64,000 bases of DNA from Cadophora sp. MPI-SDFR-AT-0126 (GCA_020747065.1 JAGMVK010000008.1:1-64000); one strand, 5' to 3'; counted from the stretch's first letter, positions 22,867 through 34,134 are shown. Numbers and translations are program-made. Notes: generated by a model not told the origin, from the letters alone.

Positions 22867-23456
22867 CAGTGTGACAAATTTCTAATCAATTAATCGATTA
22901 TAATCTAGATTAATTGACTAGTTTAGATTAGATTTAGATTAATATATACTCGAGTAGGACTAGTGCAAGGAAGCCTTACCCAAATAGGATAAGCTCTAGA
23001 TTAAGCGAGCTTGGTTCCTGAAAACTTTAAATACAATTTTTTGGATTATCAATAAGTTAAGCATAATTATTATTAATATACCACTATTAATATAATATTA
23101 TAATAATATATAAATAATTACTAATTTTTAATTTTTAATATTAATTAAATTAATCCAGATTAATGCTACAGCTCTGGAGACTGCAGCCACGGCTCACGTG
23201 ACTTCAAGCGAGGTTGGCATAAAGCCACCTCTTCTTGCCTGAACTTGAACCTTCTCTCCTTAGCTTTGTATTCTAAGTTACAAATCGACAGTATGCTTCT
23301 CACCTGAGGCCTCTTCTCTCGTGCTGTCACAATTAATCAAAAAAATCTAATCAAATCAAATCAGATTAAATTTAGATTACAGTAATAGAAATTTTTACTT
23401 GATTAGATTAGATTAATGACCAATAATCTAATCTAATCTAATCATTTGTCACACTG
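22867..23456. mobile_element. hAT-like MITE, 590 bp, AT-rich
   Basis: Both ends read CAGTGTGACAAAT inward (22867 rightward; reverse complement from 23456). The flanks AGCAAAGC (22859-22866) and GACAAAGC (23457-23464) agree at 6 of 8 positions, consistent with an aged 8-bp hAT duplication. Both subterminal regions are filled with TAGATTA / TAATCTA words. A ~110-bp GC-richer core (23168-23280) lies between AT-rich arms. No coding capacity. Confidence 0.75.
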
Positions 23457-23849
23457 GACAAAGCTTTTTGAAGAAAAGTGAGGTGGATTTTATATTCCTG
23501 TTCGTATCAATGAGACACATCACCGCGCCTCCTCATATTCGTCGGCACCCTCCAACACCTCCTAGATACAACTTGACTAACTTTTAGCAGAATGACCTCG
23601 CAACAAGCGCAACAAAATAGGTTCCGCGATGCTCTTGATGCCAGTACTGTAGCATGTGCATCATGCATTAATCCGGAAACCTATTATATTTTTATCTGCA
23701 GCATCAACAGTCACCTTTCAACCAATCTCATAAAACCGAATCGAACGAAGCCCGGCGAAGCTGACTACCATGGCCAAAATCAGGTCCTACAAGCACTGGA
23801 TCAGAAAATCTATACTACGGTGGCAGGGAAGTGGGGCGCTTAACTAGAA
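23457..23849. other. Short intergenic stretch
   Basis: An 83-codon plus frame (23592-23843, MTSQQAQQNRFRDALDAS..) has no recognised motif. It may belong to sequence that replaced the missing part of the adjacent ATPase gene. Confidence 0.3.
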
Positions 23850-24081
23850 TCATAGCATTTGGATCTTAGTGATGGAGACGCCCTCGCCCTGGCCGATCTC
23901 ACTGCAACCGTACCTTTCGAGACGAGCCTTGGCTTCAGCGGCTGTGAGGCCATCCCCCGGGTTAGAATAGACCTCCGCGGTAAAATTGATCGATGGAGAG
24001 CGCATGGGGCAGAGCAGAGAGAGTTTCATTTGCTTGACCCGAAACGTGCTTGACTGGGCCATCGTCGTCTGTTCTAGCCAT
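23850..24081 (-). pseudogene. N-terminal fragment of a P-type cation ATPase (ENA/Na+-ATPase-like)
   Basis: The minus strand from the ATG at 24081 reads MARTDDDGPVKHVSGQANE and LSALPHALSIDQ, then after a frame change near 23990 GDGLTAAEAKARLERYG and GEGVSITKI, stopping at TGA 23852-23850. The GLT-x2-EA-x2-RL-x2-YG ... G-x-GVS-x2-KI pattern is the cation-ATPase N-terminal domain, and the HAL-x-I start resembles fungal ENA-type Na+/K+ exporters. A complete enzyme has about 1,000-1,100 residues; only ~75 codons remain, so nothing of the membrane or catalytic core is here. Truncated and frameshifted. Confidence 0.6.
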
Positions 24082-24150
24082 TGCCGGTGCTCTGGTGGGC
24101 AGAAAGAGTTTGTGGGTGTTCGCAATTGGTGGTAGCTGGAGTGTTGCGAA

Positions 24151-24403
24151 TGTTAGGGCCGAAGGCCCTTAAGTTAATGCCCTACTCCGACGCTAGTTAC
24201 AGGGTTTACAGCCTGTAAGCTAGGCGCCAAGGATCATTATATTCAGGTATCGGCAAGCCTGTAAGCAGGCCGAATCGGCTTTGGTTACGTGCTTTAGGGT
24301 GGCGATTTAGACCTTTAAGGCCTATATATTCGGGCTACCTGTCACTGTAAATTAGGCAGTCAATTCAAGTCGTATCCCCTGAAGCTGTAGCCTAGAACCA
24401 ACA
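24151..24403 (+). repeat. LTR-like segment (uncertain)
   Basis: The 253-bp stretch starts TGTTAGGG, has a TATATATT box two thirds along, ends ACCAACA, and contains small palindromes (GGGCCGAAGGCCC). This is the look of a short fungal solo LTR. No 5-bp target duplication was found (GCGAA left, TGGAG right), so the call is weak. Confidence 0.3.
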
Positions 24404-24720
24404 TGGAGGATGGCGACACTATGGCAGTACGGGGGAGCTTTGCCAGAAGCCGGAGTTGAGGGTTAGGTTCGGCCGAGGGTTCTTGAGAAGGCATGGGCTA
24501 TTGATGAGAGTGGGAAGAGAAGTGGAAATGATAATGCATGGAATTGTTTCGTTGTGGATTTAGGGAGCAAAGAATTCTCGAAGCGAGATTCAAAGTCTAT
24601 ACGGTGGAGTAATGAATGTCCAATTTCAGATTTCAAATCTAAAAGTTCAATGCCAACAAACAGTCGTTAATACATAAAAGTTCTTCAAACACCACCCCAT
24701 GTCCCCCCTTGTCACAATTC

Positions 24721-25287
24721 CTATACATCATACTTTATCCTAGAAGCGACAAACCTACTTCTCTGCCACAGCGGGCGTCGGTACGAGGGGAAGGCGATGC
24801 CGCTGGGGATGCAGAAGCCTTGGCCGCCCTCCAGCGTCTTTACCACCAGCATTGCTATTAGCTGGAGGCTCTTGACCCTGCCATTCGCACCTGCATTGGC
24901 TGGGGGACCTTGGCCTTTACCGTTCCCACCAGCGTTACTGTTCCCTGGTGGACCTTGCCCAGGACCACCTGCACTGGCAGTACCATTTCCTGGAGCTTCC
25001 TGGCCAGCGCCTTTTCCAACAGCATTAGCCCTGGCTGATGGACCGGCGACAGCGGCATTGGGACCTTTTCCTGCTGAAGGGCCTGCACAGGCGGTTGGTG
25101 CGGGAGGAGTGCCGGACGGTGGTGGAGGGGCGGTCCCTGCGGAGGCAGGAGCAGCTTTGGCTGCAGTACCAGATGTATGTTGAGAACGCAGAGCAAGGCC
25201 GTTATTGTTGGCGGGAAAAGGAGTAGCGGCCGCTAGGGTACAGCAGAAGGCGAGGATGAGGGATGTGGGGTTGATGTTGAGTTGCAT
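24721..25287 (-). CDS. Secreted Ala/Gly/Pro-rich low-complexity protein
   Basis: From the ATG at 25287 the protein begins MQLNINPTSLILAFCCTLAA with a TPFPA cleavage-type region, a good signal peptide. It continues as an Ala/Pro-rich stretch and degenerate units such as GPGQGPPGNSNAGGNGKGQG; 188 residues in this frame. The last ~55 residues lose the bias (NGRVKSLQLIAMLVV..). One base off, the same DNA reads GQEPPANSNAGGKDAGG, a clear continuation of the repeats, so a one-base loss near 24880 probably changed the C-terminus. Likely a cell-wall or secreted matrix protein; no enzyme domain. The start is chosen because it gives the signal peptide; an upstream in-frame extension lacks one. Confidence 0.6.
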   Translation of the reverse strand: MQLNINPTSLILAFCCTLAAATPFPANNNGLALRSQHTSGTAAKAAPASAGTAPPPPSGTPPAPTACAGPSAGKGPNAAVAGPSARANAVGKGAGQEAPGNGTASAGGPGQGPPGNSNAGGNGKGQGPPANAGANGRVKSLQLIAMLVVKTLEGGQGFCIPSGIAFPSYRRPLWQRSRFVASRIKYDV

Positions 25288-26950
25288 TGTGGAGGTTGGA
25301 TGAACGAAGTAAGTTTTCAGGAGTAAAATGTTGTAAGAGTGAAGATAAATCAGACCAGCTGCAGAAAAGAGGGCATTGAATGAAAGGAAGTTGATATTGA
25401 TGCAGGTCGCTTGATGATAGAAGAAAGCATTAATATACCCGGAGATGGGATGATTTATACAGCTCTGTTGGGAATGCTGGGCGTTCTGAACCACCGCACC
25501 GCTGTTGCAATGTCGTCCCAAGTTATGAACATCAAAACGTTTGCAGTTTCAAGTAAAACCTCTCTTCCCAACTTAGAAGAAACATCAATGGAGCCCGGGT
25601 AGCTACCCGATCAACGATCTCTGAGGGATCTGAGGTGGTAGGGATCTAACCGAGAAGCTTGGCTGTTTTAAAAGACGCGTCAACAATGGGGCTAAGAACT
25701 CAAATTACGGTAATAGCGTCATTGCGCGAGGCCAATTGGATGATAAGAGATTGGGAAGTAGGATGGGGAAACAGATAAGCAATTTGTTGTTTGAAGAGGA
25801 ATGGTGAAATCTCATTAGGGCTGACAGCCAGCCAAGGCAGTGCTGTCAGTCAATCTTGTTACATGGCGAAGGACTAGCTGACCCGTTGACGGGGCCGAGC
25901 GATACGACGAGAAAACTGATGGAGAAGGTTGAGACGCCCAGACTAACATGAGATGAAATTTCCAATCATTACTCTCTAGAAAGCTGTAAACCTCCCAAGA
26001 TTCAGCACAGAGATGAATGCCGCTGAATCATGCTTAAGCTTTTATTCTATAACAGTATCAAACGTCGTCGTTCTCGATTAACAGATACTCATTTTAGCTT
26101 GAGTACCTCGAGATCAACGCGATTCATCAGGGAATGAGAACAATCAAGGCGGTACAAATTGCGCCATCATAATTCGGCTCAGATTCTGTATCTCGAATAG
26201 TCTTTGAGATGGGGACAAACGAAAGTCGAGAAAAAAACGCCCAAATGTAGCACTTAAAACCGGACATACTTCTTCCGAGACATTTCCAGTCGCATCACTG
26301 CCACTTGCAAAACAACAACAATTCAGAATCAGACTGGCCGAAAGACTGTAACAAGCCTTGCCCACCGGGCAAGATGTTTAGTGTTGATTTAATTGCTTCC
26401 AGATTTCCGTGTTCGGAAAGATATCGGGGGAGACTCGGGGATGGTTTGTGGCAGCCGATCCTGATGTCTCTATGTATCTTCTCCAGTAAAATATCTCTCA
26501 ACTGGTTCCATATGCCATAAAATGTCCCTAGTAATTAAAAACCGCATTGGTGTTGAGATTCCCGACGGCCGGCGAGGCGTTAATAGCCCAAGTGTCGTGA
26601 CGAATTGATATCTCATCTCCCAAACCTTTTCAGCTCCCAAGACCTCAACAGAGGGTAAGCCAAGGCGGCCAAATCAAATCCAGCATGATTTCTCATGTCG
26701 CCTCCATCATCTCCAACAGCTTAGCCAGCGGTCCGATGAAGTAGTATTAAGCCATGCATTGCACAGAACCTACCCAGGCAACACAGAAGGCTGCCAGAGC
26801 TGCTAGGGGAATTGGAAGACTGTCCTGCTTATTCTAATCGCTCCAAACATAGTTTGTCTTCATCCAACGGCGGAAGATAAATTCTTCTTCGCGACTGATG
26901 GCAATCCAAAGTGCGACCCTTATGAAATAGTAGGCAAGAGGAGTGAGTTG
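25288..26950. other. Intergenic, no convincing gene
   Basis: 5' flank of the secreted protein gene and unassigned sequence. Minus frames near 26501-26295 (SPSLPRYLSEHGNLEAIKST..) and 26365-26144 look partly protein-like but carry no recognised domain and do not connect. Confidence 0.35.
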
Positions 26951-26955
26951 GTATC

Positions 26956-27176
26956 TGTAACGTTGAAGTGACGGAAGCGCTGGAAATAGGGGTACTCAGG
27001 TATGCCGGAATACTGCCGGACGGGGTTCGGACTACATTCGTATATATATAGGGCCGCTCCCCCTCTGAGGGCTCCTTACCTTCTTATTTCCTTCGTACCA
27101 GACCTATAATATCACTATTTGCCTACCCTCTTGCTCCCATACTTGATATTGCACTCAGTGATATTGCGTCGTTACA
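26956..27176 (+). repeat. Solo LTR, family L1, copy A (221 bp)
   Basis: Starts TGTAACGTTGAAGTG and ends TCGTTACA, flanked by the 5-bp target duplication GTATC (26951-26955 and 27177-27181). It contains TATATATATAGGG followed by a CTCC-rich stretch, a plausible LTR promoter. It is nearly identical to 46330-46551 and inverted at 47138-47359. No internal retrotransposon sequence is adjacent, so it is a product of LTR-LTR recombination. Confidence 0.9.
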
Positions 27177-27181
27177 GTATC

Positions 27182-27744
27182 AGTATCAATCGATAGATCG
27201 TCACAAAGCAAATCGCCGCGCCTTGAGCTAAACTTTACTTCGAGATTTCATGTATGCACTCAATATCGAATTCCGTGTCGAGAACCAGTGGTGACTTATC
27301 CCCATCGACTTTTCTGATAGCACATTGGTCACCTGCATGACTGGTTCCGACGAGCAACAATACGTTGAAAAGTGAAACTGCGGTGGCGGAAGGAGCAAGC
27401 CAATTGAATACAGGACATCTCAGACTTTTGGTGGGTAGACATCACTCCACACTCCCCCTGGTGATCTGGCCAACAATCGAAATGACATAAATGAAGGAGC
27501 CTCAGCGGCCCACTGAAGAGCCGACAAGGGAGCTTGGCCAACTGCCTAGGATATTTAATTCTATCCCCAATACTTTGAGGCCCTGCAACGGCTGTGTGGG
27601 ACGGCTCAGATGCCTATCAACGGCTGTTCCTTGTGTACTCCTCTAAGCTAGGGCCAGATCGTTTGCATAAACTCACTGTGAAACTTCACTGTGGACAGGA
27701 TGATTAGAGTTGAGCAAAGGCAGAAAAGCGTTGGATGGATTCTG
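27182..27744. other. Intergenic, no gene seen
   Basis: Short frames only (for example 27541-27329 minus) with no recognised motif. Confidence 0.4.
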
Positions 27745-28147
27745 GGGGTTGGAATGCAACCGGGAGAATTGGAAGGGGAATTAAGACTTAATCTAACTAT
27801 ACAAGACTCGTTCGGTCTCAGCTATAGGAGCACCATTAATTCAAGTATTACTTCGGCCGACTCCTTTAATATAGTAAAGATATTGACATTGAATTAATCA
27901 GTGGCTGATTTCTTAAGCTATCTATCTTTATCTGTGCTATTAACTTTATCCTCTACCTCGTAAATCTCGATTAATCAATTTCTATATCTTTACTCTTAAG
28001 AAACGATTACTCAAACAATAATATCTGCTTTAGAGATCTGTAAAATAGTATAATCAGCTTCGTATCGATAAGGATTAGATCTATCAAATAGTTACCGCAG
28101 CTTGGGCAGTACGTCCTCTGATAATACTGCCGAAGAAAGAGCAACTC

Positions 28148-28412
28148 TGTTACGGCGCTGGATGTGACGACTTTACGTCGTCACCTGACTGCCGCCTTAT
28201 AGGCTACCGCAAGTGGCTTAAAGACTAGTCAAGCTGCCTATAGGCTACAACGGTAGCCTATAGAGTAATTGGGATTAAATAGCCTTGTATGCCCTCAAGA
28301 AAAGTCTTCTCTCCTTAGCTTGAGATCCTCGTATATAGGCATTCTACTTCTTTCAGGGCTTGACCTATTCGCTTAGTGTCTCCCCTGAATCTTAAGTATC
28401 CGGGCCTTCACA
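28148..28412 (+). repeat. Solo LTR, second family (265 bp)
   Basis: Starts TGTTACGGCGCTGG and ends GGCCTTCACA, flanked by the 5-bp duplication AACTC (28143-28147 and 28413-28417). The homologous site at about 9590 lacks it and reads straight through GCAACTCCTC, so the insertion is proven by an empty site in the same window. It contains the palindrome GACGACTTTACGTCGTC. No internal sequence is present. Confidence 0.92.
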
Positions 28413-28612
28413 AACTCCTCCTCCAGTTGGTTGACATACGGAACGACTGAGATGTGGATTCCATAGTCGAATAGTTTCATGCTTGTAGCCGAGGAACTCA
28501 ATTTCGCAATTTAAGCATCGTATATAAGGGAATCCAGACAATTTACAAGCATCATTAGCAGCTTCAGCTGTCTGTGAATTATCACAGCGGTAACAGCGCC
28601 AGCACCAGGGCA
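28413..28612 (-). pseudogene. Small Cys-rich protein, copy 2, interrupted by the LTR
   Basis: The minus reading from the ATG near 28612 gives MPWCWRCYRCDNSQ.. CKLSGFPYIRCLNCEIEF then HETIRLWNPHLS, homologous to 9786-9540. One Cys of the first pair is Tyr and the C-x-H-x-R-C site has lost a Cys and its His, both explained by G-to-A or C-to-T changes. The reading runs into the solo LTR and ends. It keeps the Trp codon that is a stop in copy 1. Non-functional. Confidence 0.55.
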
Positions 28613-29102
28613 TTGTAATATCGTTTGGCTATAGGTGATATATAAATATTGATAATATGCTAAGCGATATAAAAGATCTTTGCTAATAATATAAAAAAAA
28701 AAGTGATCAACAGAGAAAAACAGGTCTATATAAATGTGTTTGAATAGAAGAAGAGTATAGGACTAGCGGAAATTGATAATCTGCGAGATTTACTTTGCGG
28801 TAATGCCTTTAAGCTTAGAGATTAAGGTGGTATGTATTCATGGGGCGGCTTGTGTTGGACTTTCAGTCAAGTGAATTATCGTTTCGAATAGAGCGATGTG
28901 ACTAACTGTTGCTACAACGCAAGCTAATCAACCCTCACCCAACGTCAAGTGTAGCTGATACCAACTTTAGCAATCATCCTGCTCTACCGTTTCACTAAGA
29001 CATAATTGCTAGGGGCGCTGAAGATAAATGGTGGGGTGGGGTTGTCCAGCACACGAGATCGTGTCACAGTGCGCGTTCGTAATCTTACATATTCCACAAT
29101 TG

Positions 29103-29830
29103 TAAGAGCTCGCTCCATTGCTCGCCGTACAACTGACTAACACTTCTTATTTTCTCAACCACTACAATTGCAATTAATTCTAAACTTGATATTATTATAT
29201 AAATACCCCTTACATATAATTATTTCCTTTTTTAGTGTACTATTGCCATTCCCTTGCACGTAATTACGTCCTCCACTTTACACGTGATCCTTTCCGTTAA
29301 ATATCTCCAATCCTCCGGCTTAACCTCATTCCATAACTCGTTTAATACCTCTTTTATATCTTCAATTGAAGTAGGGACAGTTTCAAGCTTCGTAATCTTA
29401 TTTTTCATCCATCTCCATACTTTCTTAATAGGATTCAAGTCAAAAGAGGAAGGGGGCTAATTAAATCCTTGTAAACTCTTCTGTAAACGCTATAAATGAG
29501 CCTTTCCCTTATGAACCTTTGAACTGTCTTCTATATAAATTATCTTAGCTCGTTGCTCGGAGGTAAGAGAATCCCAGAAAGGACTAATAACACCTTCAAG
29601 GACCTGATTTGTATAGGCAGTACTGCAAATACCCTTTCGTCCTTCTTTTTTCGTAAGAAACACTAAAGGAGACTTCCAATCCCACCCAATTGCTCCCTAC
29701 CAAAGAGGCTATGGTGGTCGTCCACCCGATTACCCTCAGACCGCCTTTCATATTTCCCCTTTAATAAGTTGCAATACCTTCGCGAATTCAAATCCGACCA
29801 TGACCACCACCTTGCACTTGATATTTGATT
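29103..29830 (-). mobile_element. Tc1-like element remnant (copy 2), truncated
   Basis: The left edge TAAGAGCTCGCTCCATTGCT resembles the terminal repeat of the Tc1 element at 2938-4274. The minus strand from ~29800 reads IGWDWKSPLVFLTKKEGRK, then YIEDSSKVHKGKAH (second catalytic region), DLNPIKKVWRWMKNKI and a C-terminal frame (29438-29232) ending at 29232. The order and wording parallel the transposase relic at 3063-4153. Stops are frequent and the N-terminal half and the opposite terminal repeat are missing. Confidence 0.75.
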
Positions 29831-30046
29831 CCCAAAATTGTTTGTATTAAGACTAGCTATCCTACTGCATAGCTGAGTCCGAGAAATTATATATTACAAT
29901 AAAAACAGAGGCATGGGTTCTATCATACCAAAAGTGGGCAAAAAGGTGGAATCACTACCTCCAGCTTGGTTTGAAATCGACTCTCTGATCCCATCTTCAA
30001 AGGTTAATTGAGCAACTTGGAACATCTGTACATGCAACCCCCGCAT

Positions 30047-31340
30047 CTACATGTACATCAGAGCTGGGATAGCACCCATAACGGCCACCGCAGCCGCAAC
30101 GCAGTCCAAGCTACGGCTAAGCCTAGCCGCTCCGGCAGTGAACACACTTGGCGCAGTGGAATTCGCGGCCGCCGAGATGCTTTCGTAGCTAGTCTTGGTT
30201 GGGCCGACGGGGAAACTGGACGCTTCAGTCGCGATGAATATCGAAGAGTTATAATACGGAGTTGCGGAGGCGTACGCCGAGGTTGTTGGGGATGACGAAG
30301 TTGACGGCGTTGCCTCCGGGGGACAGGTCACGTAGGTGGCGATTGGCAATTTCGTTATGGTGGTTGTGATAGTGCTGCCACGGTCGACGTACTAGGGATA
30401 TGCATGAGTCAGTTAACGAGACCTTTTCCTTGTGGAGGATGGTATGAGAGGATTCTTAATGTACCGTGGATGTTTCACAAGGGACAGTGATGGACTGGAT
30501 AAGGTGGTAGGTCACTGTGGACTCTGTCGTAGCCTGGTGGCATGGCTTGTTGGCAGGGCACAAGGTGGTAGTGTAGGTTATGGTGTCGGTTTTGGTCTTG
30601 GTCGTCCCTGGATAAGAGTAGATGGACGAGGTCCCGACTGGGTTAGTCAACGCGTTAGACAAAGGGTTTGAACTTTTTGAGCCATCGATATAGGAACTAA
30701 TTGAAGCCGTCGTCGTTGCCGGTGTGTTGGCTTCAGTACACTCGAACTGGAACTTGGAATACATCGCCCAAGGATGGCAATCCTCCTGAATACACGTCCC
30801 ATCGCCCCACCCAGTCTCCCCGCCCAACGCCGCATGAGTTGCAATCGAGAACTTGGTACCGCAGAGGTTCCCTTCTGGCAGATCTGTGAATGGAATCGTG
30901 CAAGTCGCTGATGCCCCATCCGCAACGATCTCGCAATATCCACTATCGGAGGTATACGGGAATTGCCCCGGTGCTGTGGTCGGGGGAGTGCCGACGCCGA
31001 TCCACACGTGGGCCTCGTTGTAGAGGAAATCCGTTACGGAGGCATATTCGACTCTTAGGGAGTGGTCCTGGACGCTGAGGCACACTTCGCCGTCGGTAGT
31101 CTTTTGACCCACGAACAGAATTTGGCATTGGGGGGTTTGGATAGAGGTTGGAAACGAAGTTCGTCGTAACAACTCGCGGGGGCCGATTGGGGCAGCATCA
31201 CCAAAAGCCGGAGCTGGAGAAGCCCCAACAACTGCCAAGAATCCGGTCATGATTAAGATGGCTGCTGTCTGATAAAGCACATTTCCGCAAAGTTGAGCAA
31301 GCATTTGGGGCTGATTGAAGGGGAAACGGGACGCTTCCAA
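30047..31340 (-). CDS. Secreted, probably GPI-anchored cell-surface protein (two exons)
   Basis: Exon 1 31340-30465 and exon 2 30391-30047 join across a 73-nt intron (GTACAT..CTAG) in phase 0, giving 406 residues. An N-terminal hydrophobic run (AAILIMTGFLAVVG then ASPAPA) is a signal peptide; the Met at residue 13 is an alternative start. Residues ~70-200 form a Cys-containing domain with NEAHVWIGVGTPPT and APGQFPYTSDSGYC, a motif style seen in secreted fungal and bacterial proteins of unknown role. Residues ~205-375 are Thr/Ser-rich with TITYTTTLCPANKPC and repeated TTT runs, typical of O-glycosylated stalks. The C-terminus (TAGAARLSRSLDCVAAAVAV then MGAIPALMYM) fits a GPI-attachment signal. 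No catalytic motif. It is divergently placed to the Zn2Cys6 gene. Confidence 0.8.
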
Positions 31341-32433
31341 AAGAGTGGCAAGAAAGATAGTTACTAGATTGGAAACGGTGGCTGGGAAGTTGCTTCCACC
31401 ACTAAAATGAAAAGAGCTGTTTTCGTTCAGAAAGATTGACTTGCAGGCTTGTCAACTAGGCCTGATGTTTGGGTGCGCGCAAAGCTTCTTTAAGTGTCAT
31501 CGCAGCTTGCATAGTGCTTTGCTTAGGGGGGATGGAGAACAAATGCTTTGGGAAGGTAGGCGCGTTTTCCGCCATCGAGGCACTGCTATGCACACAACAA
31601 CAAAATGGACGTCTGGTTAACCTATTGAAATGAGTGGGAATGATTTCCTGTGCAATGTCTGTGCGAGAAACAGCCGCAAAGCGAGCCACAGTTTCATGTT
31701 TTAATTTGCCAAGAACCAAGCTTTCTCTTCGTACAAGTACTTGTGCCATGGGGCGGCGGGGTGTGGGGAATGGTCAGAGAACAAAAGGATAAATTTCCTT
31801 GCCGATCACTCAGTTTAAAACTCTGACTAAGGACTTCCTTCCGGCAATCCTTTGGACCGACCACGGATACCTTTGTCACAACCGTTGCACGTCTTGGCGT
31901 GACCGCCACAACCAATTGAGCGTGCGCTTTGTTCCCCAGTGTTCTCAATTCCCGGACAAGAGGAGGAAACACAGACATGTGGCTTCGGGTTTCGACCCGC
32001 GTCTATGGTTACTGGATATTTCAGTTAATCACATTAGCTCGTAATCTAAAATTGGATCTTACTATTTGGCGTTTGATCGGCTCCGATTCCCCCACTAACA
32101 TTTAGTCGTGCCAACGAAAGGTAGTGCCCAGTGCCTCGTGGCGGTCCTCACAACAGGCAGGACGATCTGTGGACTTGAGAGAGGAGACGAAATGGCGTGA
32201 TGTGCCATTGTTCCTCTTCCTACTCGCCTCGGCAATCTCCGTAAGATCTGAACTTCGGATGGCAGCTCGCCAAATATTGCCGGCGCCGCTTCCCACATCC
32301 CTAGTCGACAGTGATCACCACGGGAACTTGAACCTCGTAACGTCTCTGACACAACTCGTTTTAAACGGTATGGTGCCTAGTAAAAGAACGAAAGGAAGGC
32401 CTTCTGGGTGAATGCCTTCATGCGATGACTATT
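31341..32433. other. Divergent intergenic region between surface protein and Zn2Cys6 regulator
   Basis: About 1.1 kb with only short unmatched frames. It should contain both promoters. An alternative upstream start for the regulator (ATGGTGCCTAGTAAAAG, ~32370) is not in splice-compatible phase with exon 2 by the donors I could find. Confidence 0.4.
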
Positions 32434-34134
32434 ATGGCTCCGGGTATAGTCATTAATGCTCGATTGCCTCGTTCAAGAACAGGTCAGATCATCTCCTGCA
32501 GCCTCACCCTTTGTGCTTGTGATTAACCCAATAAAAAGGTTGTTTGACCTGCCGCAAACACAAGGTCAAGTGTGATGAAGGAAAGCCAATATGTGGAAAG
32601 TGCCAGAAACTCCAACGCGCATGTACCTGGGGTGATGAGGTGCAAGCGATTCCACACAGACTGCCATCACCGTACTGCTCAACTACGGCCGTCACATCAG
32701 CCGCTTCAAGGTCGGGAGCTCTTCACTTGAGCGACTCATCTGGCCAGAATTTCATCGTTGAGCTCCCAAATGTTGATATATCAACCATTCCCTACATCCA
32801 CCACTTCATCACTTTCTGCTGTCGATTCCTCATGTATCCTAACGATAGTGAAGGCAATCCGTTCCAAGAGAAGTTGGTTCCACTTGCTGTCTCTGCCCCA
32901 GCCTTGCTTCATTCTATGGCTGCACTCGCTGCGGGCCATTTATCGCGAAGTGAGCGTCAGCATGGCCTTATCGCAGCTAGGCATTATTCTCTTGCACTGC
33001 GCGAATTGAACGCGGCGCTGTCAGATCCTATTATTGCGTGTTCAGATTCTACCTTAGGAGCGTGCTTACTCTTGTGTGTGTATGAAGTATGCCGTTTTGG
33101 TCTTCTAAAGCCGATAAGGCGAGGCTGACAATGACCAGATCTCGCATTCCCACAACTGCCTCTGGCTTAAGCATCTCCAAGGTGCCAGAGATTTGATTTT
33201 GTTCCGAGGTGGTCCTAGAACATCTGATTACTTGACACGGTTCTTCTCAATACTTGACGTATCAGGTTCGCTGTCTTCTGGCGGAGGACCTTTGCTTCAG
33301 GGCAACTACTGGCTCGATAATGACCCAGTCACGGACAGCGCCGGATATCGCCCACCCGGAGGTCTTGGCAAATGGCCTTATTATGATTCCGATGGGGTAC
33401 TTTCCCCGTTTGTCACACGCAGAATTCTCTGCCAAACATCACTAACATCCTTAGGTAATGGTTAATCACTTTCACGAATTGATGGTTTTCATGGCGAAGC
33501 TCTCGCGATTATCCTCAGATTCAATGTACGACCTTGAAATCCAGCACCCGGAGCAGATCAAAGAGCAAGGAGCCATAATCAATGATGCACTCCGAACGTG
33601 GTGGGAAAATTGTCCCCCGGCATTACGAGATCAAAGCAACAACTGGCGAAGACAGCCCCGCCAGCACAAATTGACAGTCCCAGAGACGCTCGAAGAAGAG
33701 GCCTTCTCAAGCATCAAATCTTGCATGTACGGATGCGTCATATACCTCAACCACATCCTTGACCCCCTCGGTCGCGAACCACAAAAAGCGGAGATCACTA
33801 AAGCAATCAGAGGAATCCTCGATATCGCGAGGGAGACACCCCGAGGATATGGGCTGGAGATGGGCCTCTACTGGGGTCTGTTCATGGCTGGTATAGCTAT
33901 CTTTAACGATACAGAGACCGAGCATCTTCTTCGACGTGAATTACAGGCTGACACCAGTGGAAGCATTTATGTAAGTACTCTTCGCGATGAATTGGATTTA
34001 TTGGTAGGCTGACAACCTCCTAGCACGCGGATCGCGCCTTGGAGCTGCTCGAAGTTCTCTGGGGGAGGCAGCACCAATACGGCGCCAAATATGACTGGAG
34101 GCAGGTGCAAGTTCAGATGGGCATGCAAGTGTAG
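32434..34134 (+). CDS. Zn2Cys6 transcription factor with Fungal_trans_2-type domain (five exons)
   Basis: Exons 32434-32443, 32539-33086, 33139-33396, 33455-33970 and 34024-34134 splice in one frame to 480 residues; all introns (95, 52, 58 and 53 nt) have GT..AG ends, and two show clear CTGAC or CTAAC branches. The zinc cluster is perfect: Cys 5, 8, 15, 22, 25, 32 (C-x2-C-x6-C-x6-C-x2-C-x6-C, CLTCRKHKVKCDEGKPICGK). The rest resembles the Fungal_trans_2 regulatory region: HSMAALAAGHLS, NCLWLKHLQGARDLI, and a C-terminus HADRALELLEVLWGRQHQYG..YDWRQVQ. It should bind DNA in the nucleus and control nearby or distant genes; its targets are unknown. The first exon is short (MAPG, or MTIMAPG from 32425) and is the least certain part. 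No disabling change was seen. Confidence 0.85.

Larger units (their letters stand above)
27745..29005. repeat. Duplicated block, copy 2 (RIP-decayed, interrupted by a solo LTR)
   Basis: Second copy of 9180-10185, with a 265-bp LTR inserted at 28148. Compared with copy 1 it carries many C-to-T and G-to-A changes (for example copy 1 GTCGATTTCCACATCTCCCC against ATCAATTTCTATATCTTTAC). Matching stretches include TCAGCTTCGTATCGATAAGG and ACTGCCGAAGAAAGAGCAAC. Confidence 0.8.

Noticed and set aside
24797..25183. 128-codon plus frame rich in Pro/Ala
   Set aside because: Antisense of the secreted protein, which has a proper signal peptide.
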